Source: Hominimerdicola alba (GTDB lineage: Bacteria > Bacillota > Clostridia > Oscillospirales > Ruminococcaceae). From it: a DNA stretch of 64,000 nucleotides. The notes under the pieces are model-generated. The model saw only the letters and a list, made by a program, of their open reading frames with translations. It was not told the origin of the DNA and did not search any database. The translations under genes were made by a program, and so were the position numbers. Every line of letters begins with the position of its first letter. Positions within the stretch are counted from its first letter, which is position 1. Positions 44,663 to 53,351 of this stretch are shown here, in pieces. The stretch covers positions 34,975 to 98,974 of the forward strand of contig NZ_FOAT01000014.1 in the NCBI RefSeq assembly GCF_900109655.1, read 5' to 3'.

Positions 44663-45571
44663 TCAGCCCTTTACAGCGCCTGCTGTCAGACCGTCAACGA
44701 TCTTGTTTGAGAATGCACAATAAACTATGATAGTCGGGATGACTGCTATCATGATAGCCGCAAACATCTGTGTATAGTTGGTATTATATGGACCAACGAA
44801 CTTCGACAGAGATACGGGCAGAGTCTTTTTAGTTTCATCTGAGATGAAAACCATAGCAAGAAGCAGTTCGTTCCAGTTACCAATAAAAGTCATCAGACCT
44901 GTTACAAAAAGACCTGTTCTGCCAAGAGGTAAACATATCTTGAAGAATATCTGGAAGATATTCGCACCCTCCATACAAGCACATTCTATAAGCTCATTAG
45001 GCATACTCGAGAAAAAGCCTTCCATAATGAATATCGTTATAGGAAGTGAGAATGTAAGATAAGGGAGAACAAGGCTTGTAAGGGAGTTTGTGAGATGGAA
45101 ATTCTCAAATCCCTGATCATTCATAAATTGTGTGATCTTTGCAAATCTTGTGAACAGGGGGATAAGCACGCAGTGGATAGGAATCATCATACCTGTGAGG
45201 AAATAAGTCATCGCAAGCTTAGAACCTTTCCATTTCAGACGTGAAATACCGAATGCTGCCATCGAACCAATGAGCATACCGAGTATCAATGCAACAACAC
45301 AAACAATAAACGAATTGAGCGTTGCTTGACCCAAATGAGCTTTGTTCCAAGCAAATGTGTAGTTACCGAATGTTATTTCTTTGGGAAGTGAAAAGGGAGC
45401 GGAAAATATCTCCCATTTAGATTTGAACGAAACGTTGAACACCCACAGCAAAGGCAGCAGATATGTTATGGCTATCACTGAAAGGAAAACATATATCAGT
45501 ACCTGAATCGGTGTGACCTTTTTCTTGGAAGAAGGATCCAGTGCTGCAACTTCATTTTTTGAAGAACTCAT
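44663..45571 (-). CDS. Carbohydrate ABC transporter permease, MalG type
   Basis: The 302-residue protein has six membrane helices and the cytoplasmic EAA loop (ECACMEGANIFQIFFKICLP). It forms the translocation pore together with the MalF-type permease encoded 15 bp upstream. It is third and last in the operon with the binding protein. Its longer N-terminus is soluble and Lys/Ser-rich. Confidence 0.93.
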   Translation of the reverse strand: MSSSKNEVAALDPSSKKKVTPIQVLIYVFLSVIAITYLLPLLWVFNVSFKSKWEIFSAPFSLPKEITFGNYTFAWNKAHLGQATLNSFIVCVVALILGMLIGSMAAFGISRLKWKGSKLAMTYFLTGMMIPIHCVLIPLFTRFAKITQFMNDQGFENFHLTNSLTSLVLPYLTFSLPITIFIMEGFFSSMPNELIECACMEGANIFQIFFKICLPLGRTGLFVTGLMTFIGNWNELLLAMVFISDETKKTLPVSLSKFVGPYNTNYTQMFAAIMIAVIPTIIVYCAFSNKIVDGLTAGAVKG

Positions 45572-45585
45572 TAAACTGTACCTCC

Positions 45586-46470
45586 TTACATCTCGTACTG
45601 CTCGGTCTTAACGACCTTATTGATAAATAATGTTACTGCCAGACAAAGTATGAGCAGTACTACGCCTATGGCACTAGCATAGCCGTATTTGGAATACTTG
45701 AATCCCTGCTGATAGAGGTGAGTTGCAAGCACCTCAGTCTTGTGGTTAGGACCGCCTTCGGTCATATTGAATATAAGATCGAAGAATTTCAGCGAACCGA
45801 TAGCATTCAGCGACATTGCAGTAGCTACCATGGGCTTTATCAGCGGAAGTGTGACATATCTGAATGTCATGGGCTTTGTACATCCATCGATATAGCTTGC
45901 CTCCATAAGAGACTTGCTTATACCTGATATCTGAGCCATGTAAAGCATCATAGACTGACCTACATACTGCCACAGAGCAACAAAAGCTATTACCCACATG
46001 GGAAGTATGATAGCGCCCTTGGTATCCGAAAGCCACATAGGACCCTCAATGCCAATTTTTTCAAGAAGCTGGTTGATACCCAACTGCGGACTGAATATGA
46101 ACATCCACAGCAGACCAAGTGCTGCCGAAGAAAGTACGCAGGGAAGATAAATAATGTTCTTGAACAGATTTCGTCCTTTCTCGATGTTTGTCAGCAGAGC
46201 TGCATAGAAAAGACCTAAAATAAGCTGCGACACGCAGGAAAAAACGAGGAAGAACATTGAGTTCTTTAATGCAATAACGAAGGTTTTATCAGATAGTATA
46301 GCCTTGTAATTATCAAGTCCGATATATTTCGGGGGCTTGAGCACACTATATTCACAGAATGAATAATATACCGACTGTACGATCGGTACAAAAAGCACCA
46401 GTGTGAACAAAAGGAATGCAGGAAGCATAAAGAAAGCAATAGCTTTCTTGTTCCTAAGCATTTTGTCCAT
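45586..46470 (-). CDS. Carbohydrate ABC transporter permease, MalF type
   Basis: The 294-residue protein has six membrane helices and the EAA motif (EASYIDGCTKPMTFRYVTLP). It partners the MalG-type permease. It lies 93 bp after the binding-protein gene, which is common when the binding protein is made in excess. No ATPase gene follows; Firmicutes often use one shared MsiK/UgpC-type ATPase. Confidence 0.93.
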   Translation of the reverse strand: MDKMLRNKKAIAFFMLPAFLLFTLVLFVPIVQSVYYSFCEYSVLKPPKYIGLDNYKAILSDKTFVIALKNSMFFLVFSCVSQLILGLFYAALLTNIEKGRNLFKNIIYLPCVLSSAALGLLWMFIFSPQLGINQLLEKIGIEGPMWLSDTKGAIILPMWVIAFVALWQYVGQSMMLYMAQISGISKSLMEASYIDGCTKPMTFRYVTLPLIKPMVATAMSLNAIGSLKFFDLIFNMTEGGPNHKTEVLATHLYQQGFKYSKYGYASAIGVVLLILCLAVTLFINKVVKTEQYEM

Positions 46471-46563
46471 CCCGGATCAACTCCTTTCAGAATGGGGAAA
46501 CATTAAAAACAATATAGAGGCGTAATATGCGCCCCTATATCGTCTTTTTGATAGATCGAAATT

Positions 46564-47865
46564 TTACTTTCTGCAATTAGCAGCGTAGAATTCCTCCATG
46601 TCCTTTGCAGCATCTGCAGGTGCCACGCCATCGAGGATTACAGAAACCATTGTGTCATCGAAATGAGAACCTGTCTCGGTAGTAGGCATCGACTCATTGT
46701 AGAAACCGAATGTACCCTTTGCACTGCTGAATACGTCCATAACGTAAGCGAGCTGCTTAGGAGCTACAGATGCATCATACTCTACCTTTGTTACAGGTAT
46801 CTTACCACCCTTTTCAGCGGTGTACTTCTGAGCATCATCATCAGTGAAATACTTGATGAGCGCAGCTGCACCATCGGGGCAAGCGGATGTAGAACTCATG
46901 CAGAGAGAGTCGGACTTAGCGATAACTCTGTCAACGCCAGGGAATGCAAACACGCCGCACTTTGACTCGAAATCAGGATTGGCACCGTTGATCTGACCGA
47001 TAGCCCATGAACCCTGGATAAGTATAGCAGCTTGTTCATTGTAGAAGTTTGCTGTTGCTACATCGTTTGTATCTCCTCCAGCTGTCTTCTGGAAATACTT
47101 AGAAAGATCAAGAAGCTTGTTGCAAGCATTCTCCAGCTTACCATCTTCCCATGAAGCAGAACCGTCTGCCAGAGCAGCGAGATCGACGCCCTCAGCCTCA
47201 CACAGATAACCTGCTACCATAGAAAGGCACCATGCTGTATTTGCGGATATAGTTATAGGAGTGTAGCCTGCATCCTGGAGCTTAGCACAAGCGTCCAGCA
47301 TCTCTTCCCAAGTAGTAGGAACTTTAGCGCCAGCCTTCTCGAACATCTCGGTGTTGTAGAAGCAGCAAGCAGCAGCAGTGTTCAGCGGAACCGCGTAGAT
47401 CTTTCCGTCATAAGTCTGCTGAGTAAATACAGCATCGCTTGTGAAAGTATCCTTCCAGCCGTCCTTTGCGAGATAATCATCAAGGGGAGCTGCAACGCCG
47501 GGCTCAACATAATCAGTCAGCTGAGGACCGGGGCTTACGATGAATACATCGGGTGCATCACCTGCTGCAATTTTAGCATTGAGATTGTTGTAGTACTCTT
47601 CAAGGTTAGTTGTTATAGGTGTTACGTGATATGTTCCCTTGTAATCCTCGTTGAATTTGTCAATAGTCTGCTTGTAACCCAGCGAGATAAGATCCTCTGT
47701 TGCGTTAAGGTCATCCCAGAACATCCAGGTGATCTCCTGTGAACCATCATCATTTGTCTTGGCTTTCTTTGTGCCGCTCTTGCCGTCTGTGTTGCCGCAG
47801 CTTGCAAATACAGTTGTGAGCATAGCTGCTGAAACAATCGTTGCTAAGATTTTTCTCTTTTTCAT
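46564..47865 (-). CDS. Extracellular sugar-binding lipoprotein of an ABC importer
   Basis: The 433-residue product has the lipobox FASC with the lipidated Cys near residue 23. The mature protein has the family-1 solute-binding fold, with TWMFWDDLNA, DVFIVSPGP and WEEMLDACAKL. It presents an oligosaccharide to the two permeases encoded downstream. A substrate from pectin is suggested only by the neighbouring acetylesterase and pectate lyase genes. TAGGAGG precedes the start. Confidence 0.93.
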   Translation of the reverse strand: MKKRKILATIVSAAMLTTVFASCGNTDGKSGTKKAKTNDDGSQEITWMFWDDLNATEDLISLGYKQTIDKFNEDYKGTYHVTPITTNLEEYYNNLNAKIAAGDAPDVFIVSPGPQLTDYVEPGVAAPLDDYLAKDGWKDTFTSDAVFTQQTYDGKIYAVPLNTAAACCFYNTEMFEKAGAKVPTTWEEMLDACAKLQDAGYTPITISANTAWCLSMVAGYLCEAEGVDLAALADGSASWEDGKLENACNKLLDLSKYFQKTAGGDTNDVATANFYNEQAAILIQGSWAIGQINGANPDFESKCGVFAFPGVDRVIAKSDSLCMSSTSACPDGAAALIKYFTDDDAQKYTAEKGGKIPVTKVEYDASVAPKQLAYVMDVFSSAKGTFGFYNESMPTTETGSHFDDTMVSVILDGVAPADAAKDMEEFYAANCRK

Positions 47866-48008
47866 TAGTATTACCTCCTAGTTAGATACCCTGCGGCTGA
47901 TCCTTCAAATTTGACATATCCAACCAAAGATATATTCCGCGTGCCGCCCGGGTAAGCTTATTTCTGTTACACCAAATTTGCTTTCGCTTCCCTTCGGTGT
48001 CTGTATAA

Positions 48009-48037
48009 ATCTTACCATAATCATATTAATTTGTCAA
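48009..48037 (-). promoter_or_regulatory. Promoter of the sugar ABC operon
   Basis: Minus strand: TTGACA (48037-48032), 17 bp, TAAGAT (48014-48009). The leader is about 135 nt and contains no regulator site I recognise. The 48038-48390 stretch is very AT-rich, with nothing else seen. Confidence 0.8.
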
Positions 48038-48390
48038 TAAATATAAGCAAGAAGCACAAAAATTGATAAAGATTTTCATATTATTATAAAAAAGAGCAAT
48101 AAATGGTCAAGCTACACATCAGCGAACATGTTAAAATATGACAGCATATCGCCTTATGAAGCCATAAATCGCTTTATATCATTTGTGCATAATGTGTAGT
48201 GCTATAAAATATATCTATTTATTTTATCCGAAAATATTAAATTCAACGATATCTGCGTATAAAAAAATGAAATATCACCTACCAAATATTGTAATTTTAT
48301 CAATTTAATTACTATGCTAAAACTGCTATCAGCACTTTTTCACAGGATAATATTTTCATTAGCCCACACTTTTTGACCGCAATTTACAAG

Positions 48391-48427
48391 AAAAAGGCAC
48401 CTTTGCCAAAGCAATGACAAAAGTGCC
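48391..48427 (-). terminator. Terminator of the dockerin-protein gene
   Basis: On the minus strand GGCAC...GTGCC with an inner TTTG/CAAA pairing, followed by TTTTT. Confidence 0.75.
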
Positions 48428-48459
48428 TGAAAAAATTTCTTTTTTAGCTTACGATATGA

Positions 48460-50148
48460 TTATCTGATCAGCTTTTTGCCCTTGACATATGCAGCAAGCT
48501 TTGTCAAATCGGTTATATTTACTGATCCATCTCCGTTTATATCTGCACGTCTGATCTGATCGGCATTGAGCATTTTTTTGCCCTTAACGTGAGCTGCGAC
48601 CTTTGTGAGGTCAGTTATGTTTATCTTGCCGTCGCCGTTTACATCACCGAGAATGTAAGTGTTGTCTACGATCTTGGTATTCGTATAGGTTTTTCCACCG
48701 TAGACAGCAGTAGCAGTGTAGGTAGTTTGCTTGCCGTTGTCTTCAGACTTCACTTCAGCCTTAACGTCTTCGATATCACCACAGGTCTTGCACTTTATCT
48801 GAACACTGGCATCAAAGCCATTTTCGGTCTCTGTCCATACCCATACGAGAGCTTTTGTATCAAGATCATGACCCTTTGCGGGTATCACTACAGAGCTGTC
48901 GATCTTGTTCTCGCCCTTATTATCGCTGAAGAACTCACCCAGCTCGTTAGTCCAGTAATCTTCCTTTGCACCGTTTTCTGTACAGGTCGCATCAGTCTTT
49001 TCGTGCTTGGTATACAGGTGGTCAACGGTGACTTCGATGCTGCCGACTTCGGAAGCTTCCCAGTTGCTTGTCTCATCGACCTTGTACCATACGGTGTACT
49101 TTCCCGCAGCTGTGGCAGTAGGTATCTCCTCGCTAAAAGTTTTACCATCAAGGCTGTAAGAGAGCTTTCCAACGCTGGAAGAACCTGCTGCTACCAGTTC
49201 CTGAGCTTTACCACTGTAAGTAAGCTTATTTGCAGTAGGTGCAGTTACCTTAGGAACAGCTTTGTCAATAGTAACAGTGAAGCTGTTTGCTCCTACGCCG
49301 CCATCACACTCACTATCGCAGTCCCACATATAGTAAACTGTATACTCGCCTGCATCGGCAGCATAAAGCGGTGCGCACTCTGTATTGATAACGCCGTCCT
49401 CAACGGTACCTGCTACATAGGTATCGGATTCCTGCTCGCCGCGGGTGAAATAATATGTGAAGTATCTCTCATCTTCAGAGGGAACGACACCAAATGTACC
49501 CTTGAAAGATGAATCATCGATAAGTAACTGATCTTCGCCGTTGTAAACAAGACCTTCCTTAGCAACAGGATCAGCGATAGCATTGAAGCCGGTGCTGTCA
49601 GCTGGTTCATATTCACCGCTTTCTCTTGAAAATGATCTTACGTTCGTATTTCCCAGATAGTAGAACTTTCTGTTACCGCCGAATGCTGTATTATACACGG
49701 TAACATTTATAAGTATGACCGGCTGAGTAAATGCAGTGCACACACCCGAAGTATCATCAAGCCAGCCAACAGAGCCGTTCTTTACAATGATAACATCGTT
49801 CTGGTTTTGCAGGTTGAGATAACCGGTGATAGTAAATCCATTAAGATCGATAATACCATCATCGCGGGTAATAGTCATTGTTCCGTTGTAGTTTTCCTGC
49901 AGAACAAGTGTTGGCTTGGAACCGGGTTCTGCCGCATTGAATTCAGCATAATTATAGTATGTGTTGGGAGCTATAACAGGTTCTTCTTCCGTCTTCTCCT
50001 TTTCGATTCCGACCTCGGTGATATCCTCTGATCCTGCACTTGCGGCGACACTGATCAGTCCCTTTGCACCAAAATCAACGGGGATAGTTCCCGCGGCTAT
50101 TGCCAGCGCCAGAAGTGCAGCAGCTGCTCTCTTGATAGTTTTCGTCAT
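48460..50148 (-). CDS. Secreted dockerin protein with Ig-like repeats
   Basis: The 562-residue protein has a signal peptide (to about 36), an N-terminal right-handed beta-helix-like part (about 60-180, with LNGFTITGYLNLQN), MBG/Ig-like repeats (about 195-400, with PTANKLTYSGKAQELV), a Cys-containing segment and a C-terminal dockerin (about 497-562) with DVNGDGKINITDLTK and DINGDGSVNITDLTK. The dockerin would dock it into a cellulosome-type complex via cohesins. No catalytic motif is seen, so a binding or structural function is more likely. The leader contains a possible attenuator. Confidence 0.88.
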   Translation of the reverse strand: MTKTIKRAAAALLALAIAAGTIPVDFGAKGLISVAASAGSEDITEVGIEKEKTEEEPVIAPNTYYNYAEFNAAEPGSKPTLVLQENYNGTMTITRDDGIIDLNGFTITGYLNLQNQNDVIIVKNGSVGWLDDTSGVCTAFTQPVILINVTVYNTAFGGNRKFYYLGNTNVRSFSRESGEYEPADSTGFNAIADPVAKEGLVYNGEDQLLIDDSSFKGTFGVVPSEDERYFTYYFTRGEQESDTYVAGTVEDGVINTECAPLYAADAGEYTVYYMWDCDSECDGGVGANSFTVTIDKAVPKVTAPTANKLTYSGKAQELVAAGSSSVGKLSYSLDGKTFSEEIPTATAAGKYTVWYKVDETSNWEASEVGSIEVTVDHLYTKHEKTDATCTENGAKEDYWTNELGEFFSDNKGENKIDSSVVIPAKGHDLDTKALVWVWTETENGFDASVQIKCKTCGDIEDVKAEVKSEDNGKQTTYTATAVYGGKTYTNTKIVDNTYILGDVNGDGKINITDLTKVAAHVKGKKMLNADQIRRADINGDGSVNITDLTKLAAYVKGKKLIR

Positions 50149-50171
50149 GTTTCTTTCCTCCTATAAAAATG

Positions 50172-50221
50172 TATTACAAAATAAAAAGCACGCCGACTAT
50201 GTTTATTCAACGTCAGTATGC
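50172..50221 (-). promoter_or_regulatory. Possible attenuator hairpin in the dockerin-protein leader
   Basis: On the minus strand GCATACTGAC pairs with GTCGGCGTGC (two wobbles, one mismatch), followed at once by TTTTTATTTT. It lies about 125 nt inside the transcript and about 25 nt before the start codon. No riboswitch class is recognised. Confidence 0.5.
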
Positions 50222-50341
50222 TTTCTTAAGCTTATTTGAACGGGGAAAACTACTGTTATCGCAGAAAAAAGTATAAACAGGCACAGACCCCGCCCTCCTT
50301 CAGCAGATATTTCATTTCATGACATTTGTTATTTGTTTTAC

Positions 50342-50370
50342 ATTATAGCACAGCGTATTAATGATGTCAA
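50342..50370 (-). promoter_or_regulatory. Consensus promoter of the dockerin-protein gene
   Basis: Minus strand: TTGACA (50370-50365), 17 bp, TATAAT (50347-50342). The leader is about 190 nt. Confidence 0.88.
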
Positions 50371-50477
50371 TAGTTTGCGTAAATATAATAACAAAATAAT
50401 CTGTCGTACCTATCTGGATAATGAAAGGATAACAAATTTGGACTATGTACTGTTCTGAAACATAGTTTATCTGCCAA

Positions 50478-50506
50478 TTTACAAACCATAGTATTTAGTG
50501 TATAAT
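50478..50506 (+). promoter_or_regulatory. Promoter of the sigma/anti-sigma operon
   Basis: TTTACA (50478-50483), 17 bp, TATAAT (50501-50506), within the 16-nt box shared with the pectate lyase promoter. The leader is about 245 nt and contains the palindrome GAAACGTTTC at 50731-50740. Confidence 0.8.
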
Positions 50507-50758
50507 TAAAAATCCGAACAGATCTTGATCTCAATCAGAATACTATATTTATAAATATAAACAATGCCATGTTCGCTGCAACAGACACTGCTCTTTTATT
50601 GACTGTAATGTTATCGTAAAAAACTCACATCCGACAGCAAGTTGTCAATTCATAAAACATTTACAATTATTCCTGCAAAAAATGTTTGCGCCCTGTGACT
50701 TTTCTGAAATTTACATTGACTGTATATAGTGAAACGTTTCAACAAGCGAGGTTTTCAT

Positions 50759-51283
50759 ATGAATGATAATGAACTGCTGCAATTGCTGAAAAGCGATGCG
50801 CAGCGAGGTCTTGCACAGACTGTTATGCAGTATAGTGCTTATGTACATAAGATAGCTTACTCAAAGCTGTGTGATGTCTGCACAAGAGAAGACATCGAAG
50901 AAGCTGTGAGTGATATCTTTCTGATTTTTTACAATATAGGTCAGAAGAACGGCTTTGATATGAAGTCAGTGCGTGCGATGCTTATGGTCGTCGCAAAACG
51001 TCACTGCATAAATGTTTTTCACCGACAGTGCAAACAAGAGGAAATGCTGGATTACGATGACCTTGAAAACACTATCGCAGAAGACAACAGCGAAAATTCC
51101 GATCTTATAGATGCCATAAAACAGCTGGGCGAACCTGATGAACAGATATTTATACGCAAATACTATCTTGGCGAGAAAAACAAAGACATCGCCAAAGACT
51201 TAGGGTTGAATATCAGCACGCTGAATATGAAGCTATCTCGCGGACTGAAAAAACTAAAGAAAATTTTAGAGGAGGGCGTGTAA
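50759..51283 (+). CDS. ECF-type RNA polymerase sigma factor
   Basis: ATG 50759 follows GAGG by 7 nt; a GTG ten codons upstream is less likely. The 174-residue product has region 2 (about 18-85, with REDIEEAVSDIFLIFY) and region 4 (about 115-170, with RKYYLGEKNKDIAKDLGLN as the -35-reading helix-turn-helix). It lacks regions 1 and 3, as ECF sigma factors do. It overlaps the following gene (TAATG), the normal arrangement of sigma and anti-sigma. Confidence 0.92.
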   Translation: MNDNELLQLLKSDAQRGLAQTVMQYSAYVHKIAYSKLCDVCTREDIEEAVSDIFLIFYNIGQKNGFDMKSVRAMLMVVAKRHCINVFHRQCKQEEMLDYDDLENTIAEDNSENSDLIDAIKQLGEPDEQIFIRKYYLGEKNKDIAKDLGLNISTLNMKLSRGLKKLKKILEEGV

Positions 51284-53064
51284 TGGAAGACAGATTGAAA
51301 GCATTGACAAACAGCGTGTCACCGTCAGATGCCGAAAAGCTTGCAGATGAGCTTTCTTCCTTTGATGATGTAAAGCTCACCGATGATGAACAGCAGCGCA
51401 TACTCTCCTCCGTCATGAGAAAGGCGGGATTTGAAATGAACGAAACGAACAGTGTAATACAGACAAAAAGAAATATCACAGCTAAGACATACAATTCGGA
51501 TGATAATAAACCCTCGGGCAGGATTCAGTTGAGACGCGGCGGTGCGGTCGCTGCTTGTTTGGCAATACTTCTTGCAGGCGGAGTTATATTCTCCCTGAAC
51601 AGGAATATGCACAATACTGTACCTAACAAGGACAGAGATTCGTCTATATACAACGAGACTGTCACCACAGACATTGAAGATGATGAAGACAGCAGCTATA
51701 TCGACAGCGAAACAGATTCAGATGATATCACAGACGAAAGCTCGTCTGACAATACTGACAGCAAAACTGACAGCAAGACAGATAACAAGACAGATAACAA
51801 GAATAATAACAAGACTGATTCAAAGACCGACAGCAAAAAAGACAATACAACGAACCTCAATAACGGTAACAACCAGAACGTCGTAGTTGACACCAACAAA
51901 GAAAACAGCAAAGAGAATAAAAGCGAAAACAAGACGGAGAATACAAATAGTCTGAAGGACAGGAACACTGAAGAGTTAGTTAATAAACTGAACGCCGCTT
52001 ACCCTGACTATAGTATAGAAAAACTGAATGATAACAGATATGTTTTGTACTACTGGGATAACAGCATCCAGGAAGCCGGGGACGATTATTTGACCTATTA
52101 TGTTATATACGATGTTCCATCAGATTCTTTTATCAAATCTTTTAAAACTAAAGGAAGAAACGGACATAGCCTTGATGGCAAATTCGTATCCGTCAGTGGA
52201 CTTTTAGACAATGCAGGACATTACAACCTTTTGAAAGCCACTGTATTTGATGATAACGGAAATGCTGTTTATAATTATGATGTTAATTTCAAGCAATTAG
52301 GAATAGGCGATAACGAAGTTGTCGGCGCACATACCCGTTTTTCAGCTGATGGGAAAAAAATGTATATATCTCTCTCGAACACAAATAATTTTGAAGGAGA
52401 TATTATTTACCGCATAGACTATGAAGATCAGAAAAAAGCAAAGAAAATATATGAATATAATACAGATTTCCATGGCTACGGAATGGGCTACAATGAATCA
52501 AATGGTTTAATACTTGTTGATCGCATAGAAAATGATTACACGACTTTTGAACGCCATGTTGAACTCGAACTGATAAACGCCGATGGTGATTCGACCCAAG
52601 AGCCCTATAAATTATATGATGGTAAGACATACCCGAATATAGCTACAACACCTGACGCGATATATTGTGCTTTCTGTGAGGAGAATTATATTTTGGCAAT
52701 CACACCTGATGATAACGGCAATGTCAATGTCGGCGGAAAAAAATGCAGCATTACCAGATATGATCTCGGTGGTTATTCTGACGTATATTTCAACGGCAGA
52801 TACGTTACATCTGCCAATATAACAGATAACGGCAAATTGAAATGCACTTTGTATGAAACATCCGGCAGCCAGCTTACCGAATTAAGAACGATAGAAACCG
52901 ATATCGAATCTCCCGAATATTGTTATGTGTACGCATCTTTAGATGAATTCAAGGGAGAGATTACAGGAGAATTCCATGTAGCTCGTTATAAGGAGGAAGT
53001 CAACTCACTTGCATATCCTCAGAATACTGATAATAAAAGAAGTACCTTATACTTCTTCAAGTAA
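51283..53064 (+). CDS. Membrane-anchored putative anti-sigma factor with extracellular domain
   Basis: The 593-residue protein overlaps the sigma gene by one base. Residues 1-85 are cytoplasmic and helical, with DDEQQRILSSVMRKAG, suited to hold the sigma factor. One membrane helix (86-105) follows. Residues about 110-230 are a low-complexity Asp/Ser/Thr/Lys/Asn spacer long enough to cross the wall. Residues about 235-593 form a beta-rich extracellular domain with repeated YxLYYWD/YxIDYED blocks, like a beta-propeller. A role as signal-receiving anti-sigma factor is inferred from order and topology; a zinc-binding anti-sigma motif is absent. The ligand is unknown. Confidence 0.75.
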   Translation: MEDRLKALTNSVSPSDAEKLADELSSFDDVKLTDDEQQRILSSVMRKAGFEMNETNSVIQTKRNITAKTYNSDDNKPSGRIQLRRGGAVAACLAILLAGGVIFSLNRNMHNTVPNKDRDSSIYNETVTTDIEDDEDSSYIDSETDSDDITDESSSDNTDSKTDSKTDNKTDNKNNNKTDSKTDSKKDNTTNLNNGNNQNVVVDTNKENSKENKSENKTENTNSLKDRNTEELVNKLNAAYPDYSIEKLNDNRYVLYYWDNSIQEAGDDYLTYYVIYDVPSDSFIKSFKTKGRNGHSLDGKFVSVSGLLDNAGHYNLLKATVFDDNGNAVYNYDVNFKQLGIGDNEVVGAHTRFSADGKKMYISLSNTNNFEGDIIYRIDYEDQKKAKKIYEYNTDFHGYGMGYNESNGLILVDRIENDYTTFERHVELELINADGDSTQEPYKLYDGKTYPNIATTPDAIYCAFCEENYILAITPDDNGNVNVGGKKCSITRYDLGGYSDVYFNGRYVTSANITDNGKLKCTLYETSGSQLTELRTIETDIESPEYCYVYASLDEFKGEITGEFHVARYKEEVNSLAYPQNTDNKRSTLYFFK

Positions 53065-53073
53065 AAATAGCGT

Positions 53074-53109
53074 AAGAACCCTCTGCAAAAGTATAGCAGA
53101 GGGTTCTTT
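53074..53109 (+). terminator. Terminator of the sigma/anti-sigma operon
   Basis: AAGAACCCTCTGC (53074-53086) pairs perfectly with GCAGAGGGTTCTT (53096-53108), then TTAAT. Confidence 0.85.
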
Positions 53110-53264
53110 AATGCCGTTTTCTGACTTTACATATATTATAAAAATACAAAACAATATAGTTTTATACAATTTTTTAGAAAGTATTTTATATTTTTATATT
53201 ATGGGATATGATATAATACGTACATGATTTAAGCCCTATAGTAAATGACATAACATTTTTCCCG

Positions 53265-53298
53265 TATCCCGATCACACGTTTTTGTGTGGTCGGGATA
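53265..53298 (+). promoter_or_regulatory. Hairpin in the leader of the aldo/keto reductase operon
   Basis: TATCCCGATCACAC (53265-53278) pairs with GTGTGGTCGGGATA (53285-53298) with one G-T wobble. No T-run follows in either direction, so it is not a plain terminator. A TATAAT at 53212-53217 (weak -35) would place it in the leader. It could be an operator or RNA element. Confidence 0.5.
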
Positions 53299-53351
53299 TA
53301 CACAATGATCTGAATTTTACTGTATGCTGACGACAGAAGGAGCGATATGAT

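Noticed and set aside
47870..48000. Riboswitch in the leader of the sugar ABC operon
   Set aside because: Only a 5-bp stem (ACACC/GGTGT) was found and no known class matches.
48589..49512. 307-codon plus-strand open frame opposite the dockerin-protein gene
   Set aside because: Antisense to a gene with signal peptide and dockerin; no ribosome site or domain.
50250..50320. 19-codon leader-peptide frame in the dockerin-protein leader
   Set aside because: No ribosome site and no run of one amino acid that would suit attenuation.
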